Shown here: piece after piece, positions 24,439-36,670 of the stretch | Position numbering within the stretch: position 1 is the first letter of the stretch | Layout of the letters: the number at the start of each line of letters is the position of its first letter | Assembly (NCBI GenBank): GCA_029721435.1 | Contig: CM056577.1 | Coordinates: forward strand, 28,847,719 to 28,911,718 | Direction of reading: 5' to 3' | Origin: Gymnothorax reevesii | Lineage: Eukaryota > Chordata > Actinopteri > Anguilliformes > Muraenidae | DNA: 64,000 nt | The notes under the pieces: generated by a model | Told to the model about the DNA's origin: nothing | The model's input: the letters and a program-made list of their open reading frames with translations, nothing else | The model's database searches: none | Program-made: the position numbers and the translations under genes

Positions 24439-26044
24439 CAAAACCCAAAACCTGTGAAGTTGGCACGTTATGTAAATCGTAGATAAAAACAGAATACAAT
24501 GATTTGCAAATCCTTTTCAACTTATATTCAATTGAATACACTGCAAAGACAAGATGTTTAATGTTCAAACTGAGAAACTTTATTTTTTCTTGCAAATAAT
24601 CATTAACTTAGAATTTAAAGGCAGCAACACATTGCAAAAAAGTTGGCACAGGGGCCTTTTTACCACTGTTACATCGCTTTTCCTTTTAACGACACTCAGT
24701 AAACGTTTGGGAACAGAGGAGACCAATTTTTGAAGCTTTTCAGGTGGAACTCTTTCCCATTCTTGCTTGATGTACAGCTTGTGTTGTTCAACAGTCTGGG
24801 GTCTCCGTTGTCGTATTTTACGCTTCATAATGCGCCACACACTTTCAATGGGAGACAGATCTGGACTACAGGCAGGACAGTCTAGTACCCGCACTCTTTT
24901 ACTACGGAGCCATGCTGTTGTAACACATGCAGAATGTTTCTTGGCATTGTCTTGCTGAAATAAGCAGGGGCGTCCATGAAAAAGACGTTGCTTGGATGGC
25001 AACAAATGTTGCTCCAAAACCTATATATACCTTTCAGCATCAATGGTGCCTTCACATATGCGTAAGTTGCCCATGCCTGGGGCACTAATACACCCCCATA
25101 ACATCAGAGATGCTGGCTTTTGAACTTCACGCCTATAACAGTCCGGATGGTTCCTTTCCTCTTTGGTCCGAAGGACACGACGTCCACAGTTTCCAAAAAC
25201 AATTTGAAATGTATACTCGTCAGTCCACAGAACACTTTTCCACTTTGCATCAGTCCATCTTAGATGAGCTTGGGCCCAGCGAAGCCATCGGCATTTCTGG
25301 GTGCTGTTGATAAATGGCTTTCGCTTTGCATTGTAGAGTTTTAACTAGCACTTGCAGATGTAGCGACAAACTGTAGTTACTGGCAGTGGTTTTCTGAAGT
25401 GTTCCTGAGCCCATGTGGTGATGTCCTTTACACATTGATGTTGGTTTTTGATGCAGCAACGCCTGAGGGTTCGAAGGTCACGAGCATTCAATGTTGGTTT
25501 TTTGGCCTTGTCGCTTACGTGCAGTGATTTCTCCAGATTCTCAGAACCTTTTGACGATATTACGGACCGTAGATGATGAAATCCCTAAATTTCTTGCAAT
25601 AGCTCGTTGAGGAATGTTGTTTTTAAACTGTTCGACAATCAGCTCACGCATTTGTTCACTAAGTGGTGACCCTCGCCCCATCCTTGTTCGTGAATGACTG
25701 AGCATTTCAGGGAAGCTGCTTTTATACCCAATCATGGCACTCACCTGTTCCCAACTAGCCCGTTCACCTGTGGGATGTTCCAAATAAGTATTTGATGAGC
25801 ATTCCTCAACTCTCTCAGTCTTTTTTGCCACTTGTGCCAAATTTTTTGAAACATGTTGCAGGCATCAAATTCCAAATGAGCTAATATTTGCAAAAAATTA
25901 CAAAGTTTACCTGTTCGAACATTAAGTAACTTGTCTTTGCAGTGTATTCAATTGAATATAGGTTTAAAAGGATTTGTAAATCATTGTATTCTGTTTTTAT
26001 TTACGATTTACACAACGTGCCAACTTCACTGGTTTTGGGTTTTG
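24439..26044 (-). mobile_element. Tc1-like transposon C, full length (1,606 bp)
   Basis: Ends CAAAACCCAAAACC(T/A)GTGAAG (24439) and its inverse (to 26044), TA on both sides. Long TIR regions share TTGGCACGTT and ACAGAATACAATGATTTGCA. A minus-strand transposase occupies most of the interior. This is the best preserved Tc1 copy in the window. Confidence 0.9.
24640..25681 (-). pseudogene. Tc1-like transposase (element C), frameshifted
   Basis: The start at 25681 (MGRGSPLSEQMREL) leads into an HTH with AIARNLGISSSTVRNIVKRF. The frame breaks near 25541, and again between 25460 and 25085. From 25017 one frame reads LFQQDNAKKHSACVTTAW (second catalytic Asp), then CPACSPDLSPIESVWR (catalytic Glu) and RRPQTVEQHKL. 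A TDEYTF-like first Asp block lies near 25215. The DD34E layout is intact in residues but not in frame. Confidence 0.85.
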
Positions 26045-26739
26045 TATTTGCAATCTCTCTCTCTCTCTATGAGAGGCACAGGTCACCATGGACATTCTTA
26101 AGGACCAATCCAGCGGTGAGAAATGTGTTCCAGTATCATTTTCCCATATAGCAACGCCCATCCATCTCTCCAGCCCAGACTCTCACCTACAGTCCCAAAA
26201 TCTTGAAGGAGGCCCTGTAGAAACCTGTTGTTCACCCTGGGGCCTGAGCCCAGCAGAACCACAATGACTGAGTGCTTTTAACCCCGTAATACCATTTAAA
26301 TCATATTTGATGCACAACTTTCTGTGACCTTGATATCACCCACATGATCATAATTTTCCTAAAAAACTTGTTGTATGGAATTCGATACGTGTCATCTGCC
26401 CCCACTGAAATTGTTGCTAATTTTCTCAAGGTAACGTTAAGAATCACTTTTATATTGTTACTAATACTTCAATATGAATTTTTTCTGGATTGAAGCAACT
26501 TATTAATGCACAACCTTTTGTAGTCGAGTTGAAAATGTGTTTATCAAATGCGATCCTACAGGTATTTAAACCCTACAAAATCCGCAGGCGCCGGCGACAT
26601 TACTGCATTAATGAGGCTCACCTTATTAGCTTGTACAACGGTAGTGGTATCCTGTGAAACCTGAAGACCCGAGGCATCCACTGGTAGCTCCAACGTCAAG
26701 CTAGCTAGTAGAGAGGGAGGCCAAGTAATGCTCCAAATT

Positions 26740-27130
26740 TGGACTAAATTTTGGAAATTTTGGAAGGAAGAACTGTCACGGCCATTTTTACAGGGGTCCT
26801 TGGACCTCTGCCCTCAAGATATCCAGGTGAAAATGGTTAGCTATATCTATATGTCCCCCCTTTGCCTCTTGTATTTGAATATTTCTGCACACTGGGGTCC
26901 CTTAACAGTCTTGAAATTTCATACATTAGGTATCACTGGAAAACTGAGGCACCTGTAGATTCAATGAGTCCAATTCATGTTTATGTATTCATGTGTGATG
27001 ATGTTACTGTAGTCCCCAAAGAAGCCATTTTGTTGCAGTGAGACCAGTTTTTGAAACTTGACCTCAGTATATAAAATCATCAAACATGATACAAAATGAA
27101 TTTCATATCAAAAAATGTTTTACATTTTGT
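26740..27130. repeat. Fish interspersed repeat fragment (ACAGGGGTCCTTGGACC family)
   Basis: CACGGCCATTTTTACAGGGG followed by CTCTGCCCTCAAGATATCC is a motif I recognise as a frequent teleost repeat; the class is uncertain. The 76-codon open frame here is not a supported gene. Confidence 0.4.
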
Positions 27131-27289
27131 TTAAAGGCCCAATAAGTACATTAATTTCAGAAATGTAGAACTTTCTAGCTATTTTTTAATGCTAAGGCTT
27201 TACAGGGTGAAGAAGCATTTTAGAGAAGCCTATTCTGTGAACATGGGCCGTCCCTCAGGTGGTGCTCAGACACATCACTGTCTCTGACC

Positions 27290-27515
27290 TGCCTCCAGGG
27301 GGGCATGAGGGGCAGCGCTACTGCTTCGCAGCAAAAAGGTTGTGGGCTCAAATCCAGCTTAGATCCTCCCTGTGTGGATTTGTATGTGCTCATGTGGGTT
27401 TACTCCAGGTACACTGGATTCCTCCCACAGTCCAAAGACATGTGCATCAGGCTAACTGGAAACTGTAAATTGCCTATTAGCATGAATGTGCGAGTGAATG
27501 GTGCCTGACTCATAC
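27290..27515 (+). repeat. SINE/MITE-like repeat 'V', copy 1
   Basis: Matches a common fish repeat: TCGCAGCAAAAAGGTTGTGG, TCCTCCCTGTGTGGATTTG, CCTCCCACAGTCCAAAGACA, TGTAAATTGCC. Related, more diverged segments at 47300-47640 and around 3150-3290. The order and spacing agree among the copies. Confidence 0.6.
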
Positions 27516-29598
27516 ACTTGCTTAAAGGAGTTCTTGAGTTATGCAATATCACCTTTAAAAAAGCGAAAAAAAACCATAAGTAAATGAATCTGTCTCCATG
27601 GGGAAAACCCTCTCAGTTCTGAATGCAACTCGAGATGCAAAAATCGCAAACCTACTTTGCAGCACCACGAGTCTCCCCCAAGCCTGTACATTCAGTGTTT
27701 TATCAGTTTTTGAAATAAGCCTTAAAGACTACATTGGCAGTGACATGAGCCTCTAGCCTTTGCAGAGGTAAGATGTAAGGTGTGAAGTGCATAACTAAAA
27801 AGGGAAAAGCACACATTCAGTAATAATTAAAAAAAAAAAACATGTTTGCCTGCTTTAAGTCATCTGGCAACAGATAATCAATTTTTAAAATCAACTCAGT
27901 AGTATTCTGAGTGTGCGTTATCCCAGAATTAATCTTATCCAGAAACATAAGTCAGCAAAAATTTTTATGAATGTCTGCACACAAAGATTGGTTACAAACA
28001 AATGGAAAAATTAACAAAAGCCGTCTTAGTTAAGTGTTGTGCCTCCACAAGCTGCCAGATCAACTTCGACGCACTTTGGCAGAGAGTCTACAAGTGTAAA
28101 ACTCAACAGGAGAGATATAGTGCCAAACTTCCAGTACTCCCTCATTTGGTGTTTTGATTTTGGTGACAGAGTTCATCTAACCTGTTGTTTTAAAATGTCT
28201 CACTGGTTTGAGATCTGATGACTGCAATAATGGCAGCATATGCTTAAGATCATTTTCATGCTCATAAAACCATTCAGTGACATCTTGTGTCCTGCAGGGC
28301 TTAGGTCATTGACATCCTGATTGAGACCACTCCCATTAGGAAAGCTTCATCACAGGGCATAAAAGAAGTCAGAAAGAATAATTCTGCGTTGATTAGCAGC
28401 AACCCTCCTGCCTCTTTGTTGATGAAATTGACTGGGCCCAAACCATGCCAGGAAAATGAATAAAAGCAGCAGAATATAGCCATTTGCTATGTCTGTCAAC
28501 GCACGCATTTCTTCAAGTTTTTCCCCTGTGATTTGTCTATAAATGCACACAAAATATTATTCAAATCTACTAATCGCGAACAATATACGTGGCAAATAAG
28601 AATGCACGTTCACATGTGAAGGAAGACGCCAAGGCCCCCAAAGTTTCCAGCCAGGAGAAAGTTTCGCCGCGTAAAAGAGACCATCTTGCTTTGATGTGAA
28701 TCGACTAAAAAAATGAAGTTCGAACGAGGCAGCAAAGATGCTCTCTGCAACTGAATAGCTCTGTAATCATTTAATCCCAACTGCACTGATTCAATGTACA
28801 GAAGCGAATGTTCCCAACACATTCTCTCACCAAGCAATCGAATAATAGCTAAGTGACAAAAAATAAACGCGTTAAGACAATGAAAAATCTCCCACGCGCA
28901 CCGGCAAACATTGACAAAGCACGCTGTAAACGGCATGCAGAAAGTTAATAAATATAAACATTCGCCCGGACTCAAGGTAGGTTTTAGCGAGTGGGCAGGG
29001 CCGAATAGTGGCTGAACTCGAATTCATCCCATTCTCTCTTCTTACAACTCCTTCCTCTGTAGGCTATAAATTCAGAGGAACTTATCTTGCGATATGTGAA
29101 ATGTGATACCGTCAAAAATCGCCACTGACTTTCACAGTAACTCTCAAGTCTCTTTTGTAAAACTAAACTGATCTGTACTGTACAAGCATGCCATTCACAA
29201 AATTACTACCCAGTTCATTCAAATTCTTATACTTACATGCGCATGGACGGTTTATTATTTGATGTTTATTTTGTTTTCACTGCCAGAAGAGGATGTGCGT
29301 ATCACTTGGCTTCCTAATGTATTTCAAAAACTTCGGTTTTAAAATCGTGTCCAAAAAGTCAGAAAAGTATGTCTATTCCCATTCCTCTCCTTCCAGAATA
29401 CCCAACTCTGGCTAAAGCTTTCTCCATTCCTGAAGAATTCCCAAGACAATGCCGCCTGCCGGAGGAAAAAAAATGGTTCGTGGTTTGCAAGGGTCTCCCA
29501 ACCGGGGGATTATAACTGTACTTGTGTGGTGTTTTAGGATGGGAAGGACGAAAACGTGTGCTCCCCAGCTGTGCTTTCCTGCCCACGACTCCTCCCTC

Positions 29599-29601
<3 letters not shown>
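27516..29601. other. Anonymous DNA
   Basis: No supported gene. 28010-28350 reads like degraded Tc1-type sequence on the minus strand but lacks ends. A 121-codon minus-strand frame (28975..28610) is uninterrupted but has no recognisable motif. Confidence 0.4.

Positions 29602-29647
<46 letters not shown>
29602..29647. repeat. (CT)n microsatellite
   Basis: About 23 CT units, followed by CCCCCC. Creates serine/leucine and arginine/glutamate open frames on both strands, which are spurious. Confidence 0.95.
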
Positions 29648-29649
<2 letters not shown>

Positions 29650-30194
29650 CCCGTTATTCGCTTCTGGTCACTCCCCACTGTGCGAAGTAGTGTACTCACT
29701 AAAACACGGACCTCAAAACGGCCCGCTGCCGTATAGTGCATGGTGGCTCGTTGGAACAATGCTTTGCAAAAAAAAACAAAAACGTAGGCCTAATGTTTAT
29801 TAATAACTTTATTTTTCTCTTCTCCTCGCTCTATTTGAATATGGAAGAGGATATATCAGCCACTAAACTTTATTGCAATTCAAGTTTTCCCTTCTCATAA
29901 GAAATGTAAGCTAAATGTACACAGATTCATCAAATATAGACGAACTAGTGCAGTGCCCGTAGGATGCACACCATCGTGCCATGCGTAAGCCATATCCGAA
30001 AGCTGAGGCCGATCTGACCAACAGTCAGAGAGACATGCGAGCCACAGACACACAGACAGAGACACAGAGAGACGCTTCTTGCTTTATTGATAGATTTCTG
30101 GATGGAAACCATGTGCAAATTAATTATTATACCACAAGTATTTAAATGCTCCAAAAGTTTGCAGGACGTGTCAGTCTAACTCTCTGATGCCTTC

Positions 30195-30990
30195 TTTATG
30201 TAAAAAAGAGGGTCCTGTGGGGTGATAAAGTGAGAAATTGGGGTTAATGAGCCAAAACCAATATGGTAGTCCTGGAGGTAAGATGCCCTTTTTGGTTTGG
30301 GGTAAGATGCCCCTAAGGAAGGAAGGCATCTTACCCCATTTTGAGTGGGATTCATTCTGTTTTTTGAGTTTTTTTCTAAAAATTTATGTTCTACTCATAG
30401 GAAATATATATCAGTCATGATGAATTTTATAAAGAACTTGTGAATGGAAAATGAAGTGTATCCATACATGTTAAAAGTAGGGCCATATGGCATTACACAA
30501 TAATGCATCAATAAGGGCCTAAAAAGAAATATATTGGGTGAAATGCATTACGGTCCCTCTAAATTTAAAGTCTTTTCATGGATACTCATATACACTCCAT
30601 ACCGCTACATTTTTATCTAACGTGGTGCCTAAGTAGTCCACAATATATAACCATCTATTCCTTGATACATTTAATGCCAACAAAACCTTGCCATAAATTG
30701 TATCTTAGTGTCTAGTCAGTTAATAAAACGTTAAGTTTAAGGTACCTCTTTCTTTCCCCGTTTCTTTAGCAAGGAAATTTCTAAAAATATGTTGATCTTT
30801 TGTATGATGTGTACCTACCAATTAGGACAGCTATAATATGATAATTACTCCTGTGAAATGCAGTAAAATCAGTATGTATTAGGCCTTACAAGTTATTCTA
30901 GAAAACATAAAACATGGGGGGCATCTTACCCCATCCAGAAGGGCATCTTACCCCAAAGGTGGGGTAAGTTGACCTTTAAAAAAAAAAAAA
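30195..30990. repeat. Element with GGCATCTTACCCC repeats at both ends
   Basis: GGTAAGATGCCC or its inverse GGCATCTTACCCC occurs at least five times: near 30279, 30300 and 30327 (one pair inverted, able to form a hairpin) and near 30920 and 30944. The outer ends read GTGGGGTGATAAAGTGAG and the inverse of GGTCAACTTACCCC. No coding sequence. Looks like a non-autonomous DNA element. Confidence 0.55.
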
Positions 30991-32190
30991 ATAGTAATGA
31001 AACATTTAAAAATAATTCTATTGTGACTATGTCATAAATCTTTCGAGATTTGGCAACCAACTTTACATACTATCCATTCAAGCGAAAAACAATATTAATT
31101 CATATTGTTTACCTTCAGTTATGAAAATTCCCGCTTAAGGGGGTCATCGTACCCTGGCCTACCCTACTATACACAGATACAGCCAAAACCACACTAGAAT
31201 TTTAAGACTGTGCAGGCCTGAAACAAGTGGAAACGGAGTCACCGACAGTAACCATATTTGTTTGAGTGCAGATGGCGTCCCCTTGTGGACGAAACACTGT
31301 CTGCTCAATATCAGTCTGACTGATAGTCGGCACAAGTTCATACTCTGTAAAATATTTCAAGCAGGTTAACCTTAGGAATGAAAGTTAACCGGCTGCCTTA
31401 AAAATGTGAGTTAACTAAACGTGAGTTCACTCAACTTCAAGATAAGCTTTATTTCAACTGAATATTAGTCAAGACAATGGATGATCCAGACAAGAAACCA
31501 GATGCATGGACGGCACACAATCCAATTGTAGGGGGGGAGGGGGTACGCACGACATCAAACAAATCAAGTGAGACAATACGTCGAAAATACATGCAAGTTG
31601 ATGGATTCGAGAACGAACAATGGGGGTTGTGACATAGGACTCATCACCAACAACCAAGAAACTGAATGCCATGTAGAGATCAACCAAGCAGTGACCTGGT
31701 GCACAGACCATGATCTCTTACTCAACAAATCAAAAACAAAAGATCTCATCGTCGACCTAAGACGCCAGCCATCCTCCAAAACTCTTGTGTTCATTAAAGG
31801 TGAATACATCTCCATCACTGACACATTCAAATTCCTTGGAACCCACATCAGCAACAACCTCAAATGGAAAATAAACACAGATCTCATCTGTAAAGGCCTC
31901 ATCTCCTCCTAAACTTCTACACAGCCATCATCGAAAGCATCATCTCCTCATCCATTACAGTCTGGTTTGGCAGTCTTGACACTTTCTCCCGGAAGAAACT
32001 GCAACGCATCATTACCTGGCCCCTCCCCTAGGGGGCCAGGTTAAGCAATGATCATGTCTGTGTCTGTGTGTGTGTGTGCGTGTTTCTGTCAGTCTGTCTG
32101 TCAGCCCGTGGCTGGGGCCAGGTCTGTTATCTCTGATTGCCTTGTTAACAGAGCATCCAAAATCATTGGCTCACCCAATGGGGGGCGAAG

Positions 32191-32900
32191 ACACGTCCCT
32201 TTTAGTCCTGGCTAGATCTCAATCATTTTCCTAAATTGACGTCTTTTCCAATTATTGTAATTGGCAACTGAAGACACGGTTTCTCTCCACATGCAATCAA
32301 ACAGCGATTAAATCGCGGGTAAAATTCCGTACAGTGGCGGAACAGAGAACTGAGTTGCACAAAACAGCCGTTGAAAACAATTATAAATCCTGACCTGTTC
32401 TCAGTCATCCTCATGATTAACAAAAGGTTCACTCCGAGAGCTCTGCACACTTAACAGGTGCTGCTTGTTCTCCCCGATTAGGAAAGACGACAATCATTCA
32501 TCTGGACGCGTATTTGCTGTTTTTAAATCAACGTTATTCAAAATTGCATAGCCTACCTGTCGACTTTCACGCAAATGGCTTGAGCCGCACGCTTTTCATA
32601 ACGTAGGCTTTTCAACTGCCGAGTGCCACTGTTTCTTTGTTTTTTTTTTTTTTGTTTTTTTTTTAATCAACCCACGAAATACCGAGAGTGAAAGTTTTAT
32701 TGGAACATGGACCAGTTTAATCACGCGAAGCACTGGCCAATTAATAAGTAAATTATTTTTCCGCACTGAATTTAGCCCATAATTTCATCGCTGTTACATC
32801 GCATATGGTGAGAAACTGTCTTCATTTGCCAGTATGATAATTGGAAAAGACGTCAATAAAGGAAAATGATTGAGATCTAGCCAGGACTAAAGGGACGTGT
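32191..32900. mobile_element. TIR element nested in the LINE
   Basis: Inverted repeats of about 65 bp, nearly identical: 32191-32255 and 32835-32900, both reading ACACGTCCCTTT(T)AGTCC then TGGCTAGATCTCAATCATTT. The interior is AT-rich with no protein signature. The insertion may extend left to about 32020, since LINE coding stops there. Confidence 0.75.
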
Positions 32901-33232
32901 TCCCCCCTCCCCCCCTACGTAGAGCCCGCAAGATCATCTCTGATACAACTCACCCTGCGCGCTATGCCCTCCAGCTACTGCCCTCTGGGAGGCGCTACAG
33001 GACAATTGCCTCCAAAACAACCCACTTCAAAAACAGTTTCATACTTATTGCAATAAATATTCTGAACTCTGAACGCTGAGGATTAAGCGTGGCCCTTATG
33101 TTTTATGTAATGTGTCTGTGTGCATGTATGTCTATATTATATGTTTAATGTAATGTTGAGACCTGTACCAAGGAGCTGCACTGAAAACAAATTCCACCAG
33201 CCTGGCTGTGTGGTCATTGCTGTGTGGTCAAG

Positions 33233-33272
33233 AATCAATCAATCAATCAATCAATTAATCAATCAATCAATA
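33233..33272. repeat. (AATC)n tail
   Basis: Ten AATC-like units with one interruption, at the 3' end of the LINE fragment. Confidence 0.85.
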
Positions 33273-33559
33273 ACTTATTAACTTAAGTTCAATTCTTTAA
33301 ACTAGAGAGGAAATGAGTTCACATTACTTAATGGGACTGTCATGTTTTACAGAGCATGATGACATGGCAGATGTTACAAGCCAGGTCATATGGCACATGA
33401 GGGGGCAGGCACTATGAACTGGGACAGTATCCCAGTTCACCTTTAGTTTACCTTTAGTTAAAGTGCAGAGGTAAGAGATATGTGGGAACACAGGGAAAAA
33501 TAGCACACTGTTGTATTTCTGGGGTACATTTTGATATTTGTTCTCTGATCAGCAAAAAA

Positions 33560-34425
33560 TGTGTATCCACTGTGTCTTTAAATTTATTTAAGGACTGGAT
33601 CCTTTTTCACGTAGTGGAAGATCAGAAAAGAAGTATAAGATGGACTTTCTTTACTACCCTCAAGGACCTCCATTTTGCAGATGACTTAGCCCTTCCGTCA
33701 CACACTCAACAGCATATCCAGGCGAAGACAGACCATGTTCAGCGACCAGATTGGCCAGACAATTGGCTCGAAAAAGACAGAAGCCATGTGTGTTAATGTC
33801 TTTTCCCCAACAAAGATCGCATGGACAAGTTCACATACCTAGGAAGTATACTTCGCCAGGTTGGTGGTACTGGCGTGGACGTTCAAAACAGGCTGAATTA
33901 GGTAAGAAGAGCTCTAATGAGCTTGCAATCAGAGTGGAGGTCAGGGAGCAACAGCATAAAGACAAAACGTAGAATCTACCGGAGCTGCGTGTTGTCACCT
34001 CTCCATCACGGCTCTGAATGCTGGAGAACGACTGACTGTGGCTTTTCAAGACGAGCGTCTTTCCACAAAAGTAGCCTAAGGAAGATGCTTAAAATCTTCT
34101 AGCGCCGGAAAATCTCAAAGATCAGCTACTGAAGCAAACTAAGCGGGAGAATATTCCCACCATTTTTACCAGAAGATGGAGAAAGATTGAGCAAGTGCTT
34201 CAAAAGGACAACAACACCAACACAGCTAGAGTTGCGATGCGCTGGGCGGAAACAAAAAGAGGGTGGCCAAACACAATATGGTGCAGAACTGTAGAGAGGG
34301 AACTAAAGGAGATCAATAACAGCTAGAGTACCATTGAAAAACTAGCGAAAGAATTTGCCGGGCTGGAGAGACTTTGTTGCGGCCAGATGTGCCGCGCCCA
34401 CATGATGGGCGGAAAGTGAGTAAGA
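33560..34425 (+). mobile_element. Second non-LTR retrotransposon remnant (RT C-terminal region)
   Basis: Translated pieces: DLHFADDLALPSHTQQHIQA (RT palm box, catalytic ADD), DKFTYLGSILRQVGGTG-like near 33827, RRIYRSCVLSPLHHGSECWR near 33971, and RGWPNTIWCRTVERELKEIN-like near 34260. Multiple frameshifts and stops. The order fits a fish LINE distinct from the fragment at 31475. Confidence 0.7.
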
Positions 34426-34991
34426 ACTGTACCTTTAAAAATCGATTCAAGACCGATTTTTATCCCCTTGGCAACGTAGTATTATTGTGGCCTCCGCCAT
34501 CTGTCTGTCCGCCCGTATGTCTGCCTGCCAATCGTTACTGCTCTAGCTGATGTACCATCGCAGGGACAGCCCTCAAATTTAAACAGGTTAAGCATATTGG
34601 TTGTCTCCAGAAACCTGTTTTAGGACAAGATCGTTGTTCCAATTTTGACGTACTTATTTATAGGTCAAAGGTCACAGTGGATGACATTGCCGCTCTAAGG
34701 CACACCGAGGGGGTACAGTATATAATGCCGAGCACAATCCAGGTCAGCTGGTGATTGTGCTGGCCTACAGTGGAGAGGAGCAACTCAAGCACTGGGTAAT
34801 GATTTGTAGCTCTGGATAACAAAATGTCTGTTGTCATTGTTTATGTTCTGTTATGTTTAGCATCTGCCATTGCAGATCTGCTGCTCTCCCGGGGGGATAT
34901 TAAAACATACATAAAATAAGAATAAAATTTATGTCACATACCAGAAAGCACCACTGTTTGATCTGAGAGGCAAATAGAAAAGTTCTCATAT

Positions 34992-34996
<5 letters not shown>
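34426..34996. other. Anonymous DNA, probable repeat fragment
   Basis: GGCCTCCGCCATCTGTCTGTCC and AGGTCAAAGGTCACAGTGGATG look repeat-derived; class unknown. Confidence 0.35.

Positions 34997-35023
<27 letters not shown>
34997..35023. repeat. (TG)n microsatellite
   Basis: Thirteen TG units. Confidence 0.95.
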
Positions 35024-35837
35024 TCATAGGGCTGATTTGAGTCATTCGACTGCTGGTAGCCACAGACTTCCCTTCTTCGATGGCCAGTTTCTACGACATT
35101 CAACACCACAACTAACGTTCAAACTGTGGTTCGAGAGCGGCGTGTGAACACATGAAGACAGAGTCCAGGGCGTGGGTATATCATGGCTTCATGAGCTAAC
35201 GAGGAAGGAGAGATGATACGATGAAACACTCTCTCTGCTGAACCGACATGCAGTGATGCAGCTGGACAAAAATGAAAAATTTTGACACCAAAGGTTCCTC
35301 AGCCCTCCCTGAGACAGTTGTAAAGAGCAGTCTTGACTAAACACTAGCGTGTAGCATTCAGAACAACCACTAGAGAGAGATGTTTCGCCAATGATTTGAT
35401 ATGCACTGTTCTTTCACAGCCCTGTCCAGGTAGCTTATTTTGATTAGTGAAGACAATAAATACCGCGGTTTTAATGTGTTCCACCTTTCGGTATAAAGCA
35501 ATTCTTGGAATTAAACCGTGTTCTTTTTATATGATTAAGAAATATAGCAATGCTCACACATACACTCTCAAATGGATTATACCTGTTTGTACTGTCATTT
35601 TGGTTTTCTCAATGAGCAATGCATAGGCTAGTTACTGAGGCTCTCAATTTCAAAAATTCAATTTAAAATTGCTTTCTTCTTTTTTTAAATTTTTTGTCCC
35701 CAACTCGACATGACCGGCTGCATCCCTGACATCCGTTGCAGGGATGTAGATACGAAAGCAGGACCCCCTTAAAGAATATTTCATTAGTCCACAATTAAAT
35801 TACTCTTGGACTCCGGGAACCACTGCCGGAGTCTAAA

Positions 35838-35961
35838 GCCGATTTCACACCGGACGCAATGCAAATTTTTCGCACGACAGATTACATTCAAAGTCAACGC
35901 TAAGACTTTGAAAGTAATCTGTCGTGCAAAAAATTTGTTTCGCGTCCGGTATGAAAGCAGC
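35838..35961. mobile_element. Palindromic MITE 'P', copy 2
   Basis: GCCGATTTCACACCGGACGC ... GCGTCCGGTATGAAAGCAGC, with the inverse pair CGCACGACAGATTACATTC / GTAATCTGTCGTGC inside. At 124 bp it is the smallest intact copy, essentially one hairpin. Confidence 0.85.
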
Positions 35962-36079
35962 TTAAATATATGACCAAAATACTTGCTGAGACAGTTATTT
36001 TTCTTGCTGCAGTATAGTGTGTATCCAGCAGACAGTACACAAACCTACGAGACCGTGATAAAACAACAGTCTCTAAATC

Positions 36080-36525
36080 ACACAGAACTGTGGGCAAGAG
36101 TGTGGACCCATCGCCAGCAGCCACCAGGTGTGGGCTTGGTTAGTACTTGGATGGGAGACCACCGGAGAAGACCCAAGCTGCTGCTGGAAGACATGTTGAT
36201 AGGCCAGTAGGTTGCGATCTTCCCTCTGGTGGAATGATCCCCAATGCCCCAGCCCATTGATGGGAACACTGTACTGAAAGAGACATCATCTTTCGAATGA
36301 GATGTTAAACCGAGGTCTCATCTCACTGTGGTCATTAAAAATCCTATGACAGCCTTCGATAACAGTAGGGGGTTCACCAGTGTCATGGCTAAAGTCCCAA
36401 CCAGGCTCTTTTAACCTTCCCTCTTAATCATCCTCTGATCTAATTGACTGTGCAATTTTTGAAAAAGGAATTTCAATTTTGACGGGACTTCCCTGGTTAA
36501 ATAAAGGTTAAATAAACCAACTGTT
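36080..36525 (+). mobile_element. 5S-rRNA-derived SINE (SINE3-like)
   Basis: 36138-36160 is a perfect match to the 3' promoter part of vertebrate 5S rRNA: GGTTAGTACTTGGATGGGAG then ACC, followed by a diverged 5S 3' end (ACCCAAGCTGCTGCTGG). The body (GATGTTAAACCGAGGTC, GTGGTCATTAAAAATCC) matches the known 5S-SINE body of fish, and the tail ends TTAAATAAAGGTTAAATAAA. The 5' part of the 5S head is lost. Confidence 0.85.
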
Positions 36526-36670
36526 CTGTAGAATCAATGGAAACTTGAGAGGCACCTGCTCTGGCGGAGGCTCCGTCTGTATGGGCCTGACTGTTTAGCA
36601 CCAAGAGAACATATAAATTTCATCAGCAGCCAATAAACCCTGCGCTTCAGTCATCTCTTCAGCGTCTAAA

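Larger units (their letters stand above)
31475..33272 (+). mobile_element. L2/Rex1-like non-LTR retrotransposon 3' fragment
   Basis: 31568-31912 encodes the post-RT-core region: GLITNNQETECH, TWCTDHDLLLNKSKTKDLIV and ITDTFKFLGTHISNNLKW. After an insertion, 32915-33079 continues with IISDTTHPARYALQLLPSG and TTHFKNSFI. The 3' end is a tandem AATC tail (33233-33272), as in several fish LINEs. 5' truncated; the coding part is broken by the insertion at about 32020-32920. Confidence 0.75.
31345..33345. mobile_element. Palindromic MITE 'Q', copy 2, split by a LINE
   Basis: Left half 31345-31470 (GTTAACCGGCTGCCTTAAAA, ATGTGAGTTAACT, ACTCAACTTCAAGATAAG) and a short right piece 33273-33345 (AACTTATTAACTTAAGTTCA). 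The LINE fragment lies exactly between them. The left half matches the inverse of 56765-56886. Confidence 0.5.

Noticed and set aside
28610..28975. 121-codon minus-strand frame
   Set aside because: Uninterrupted but with no recognisable domain, signal or splice neighbours; too short to support alone.
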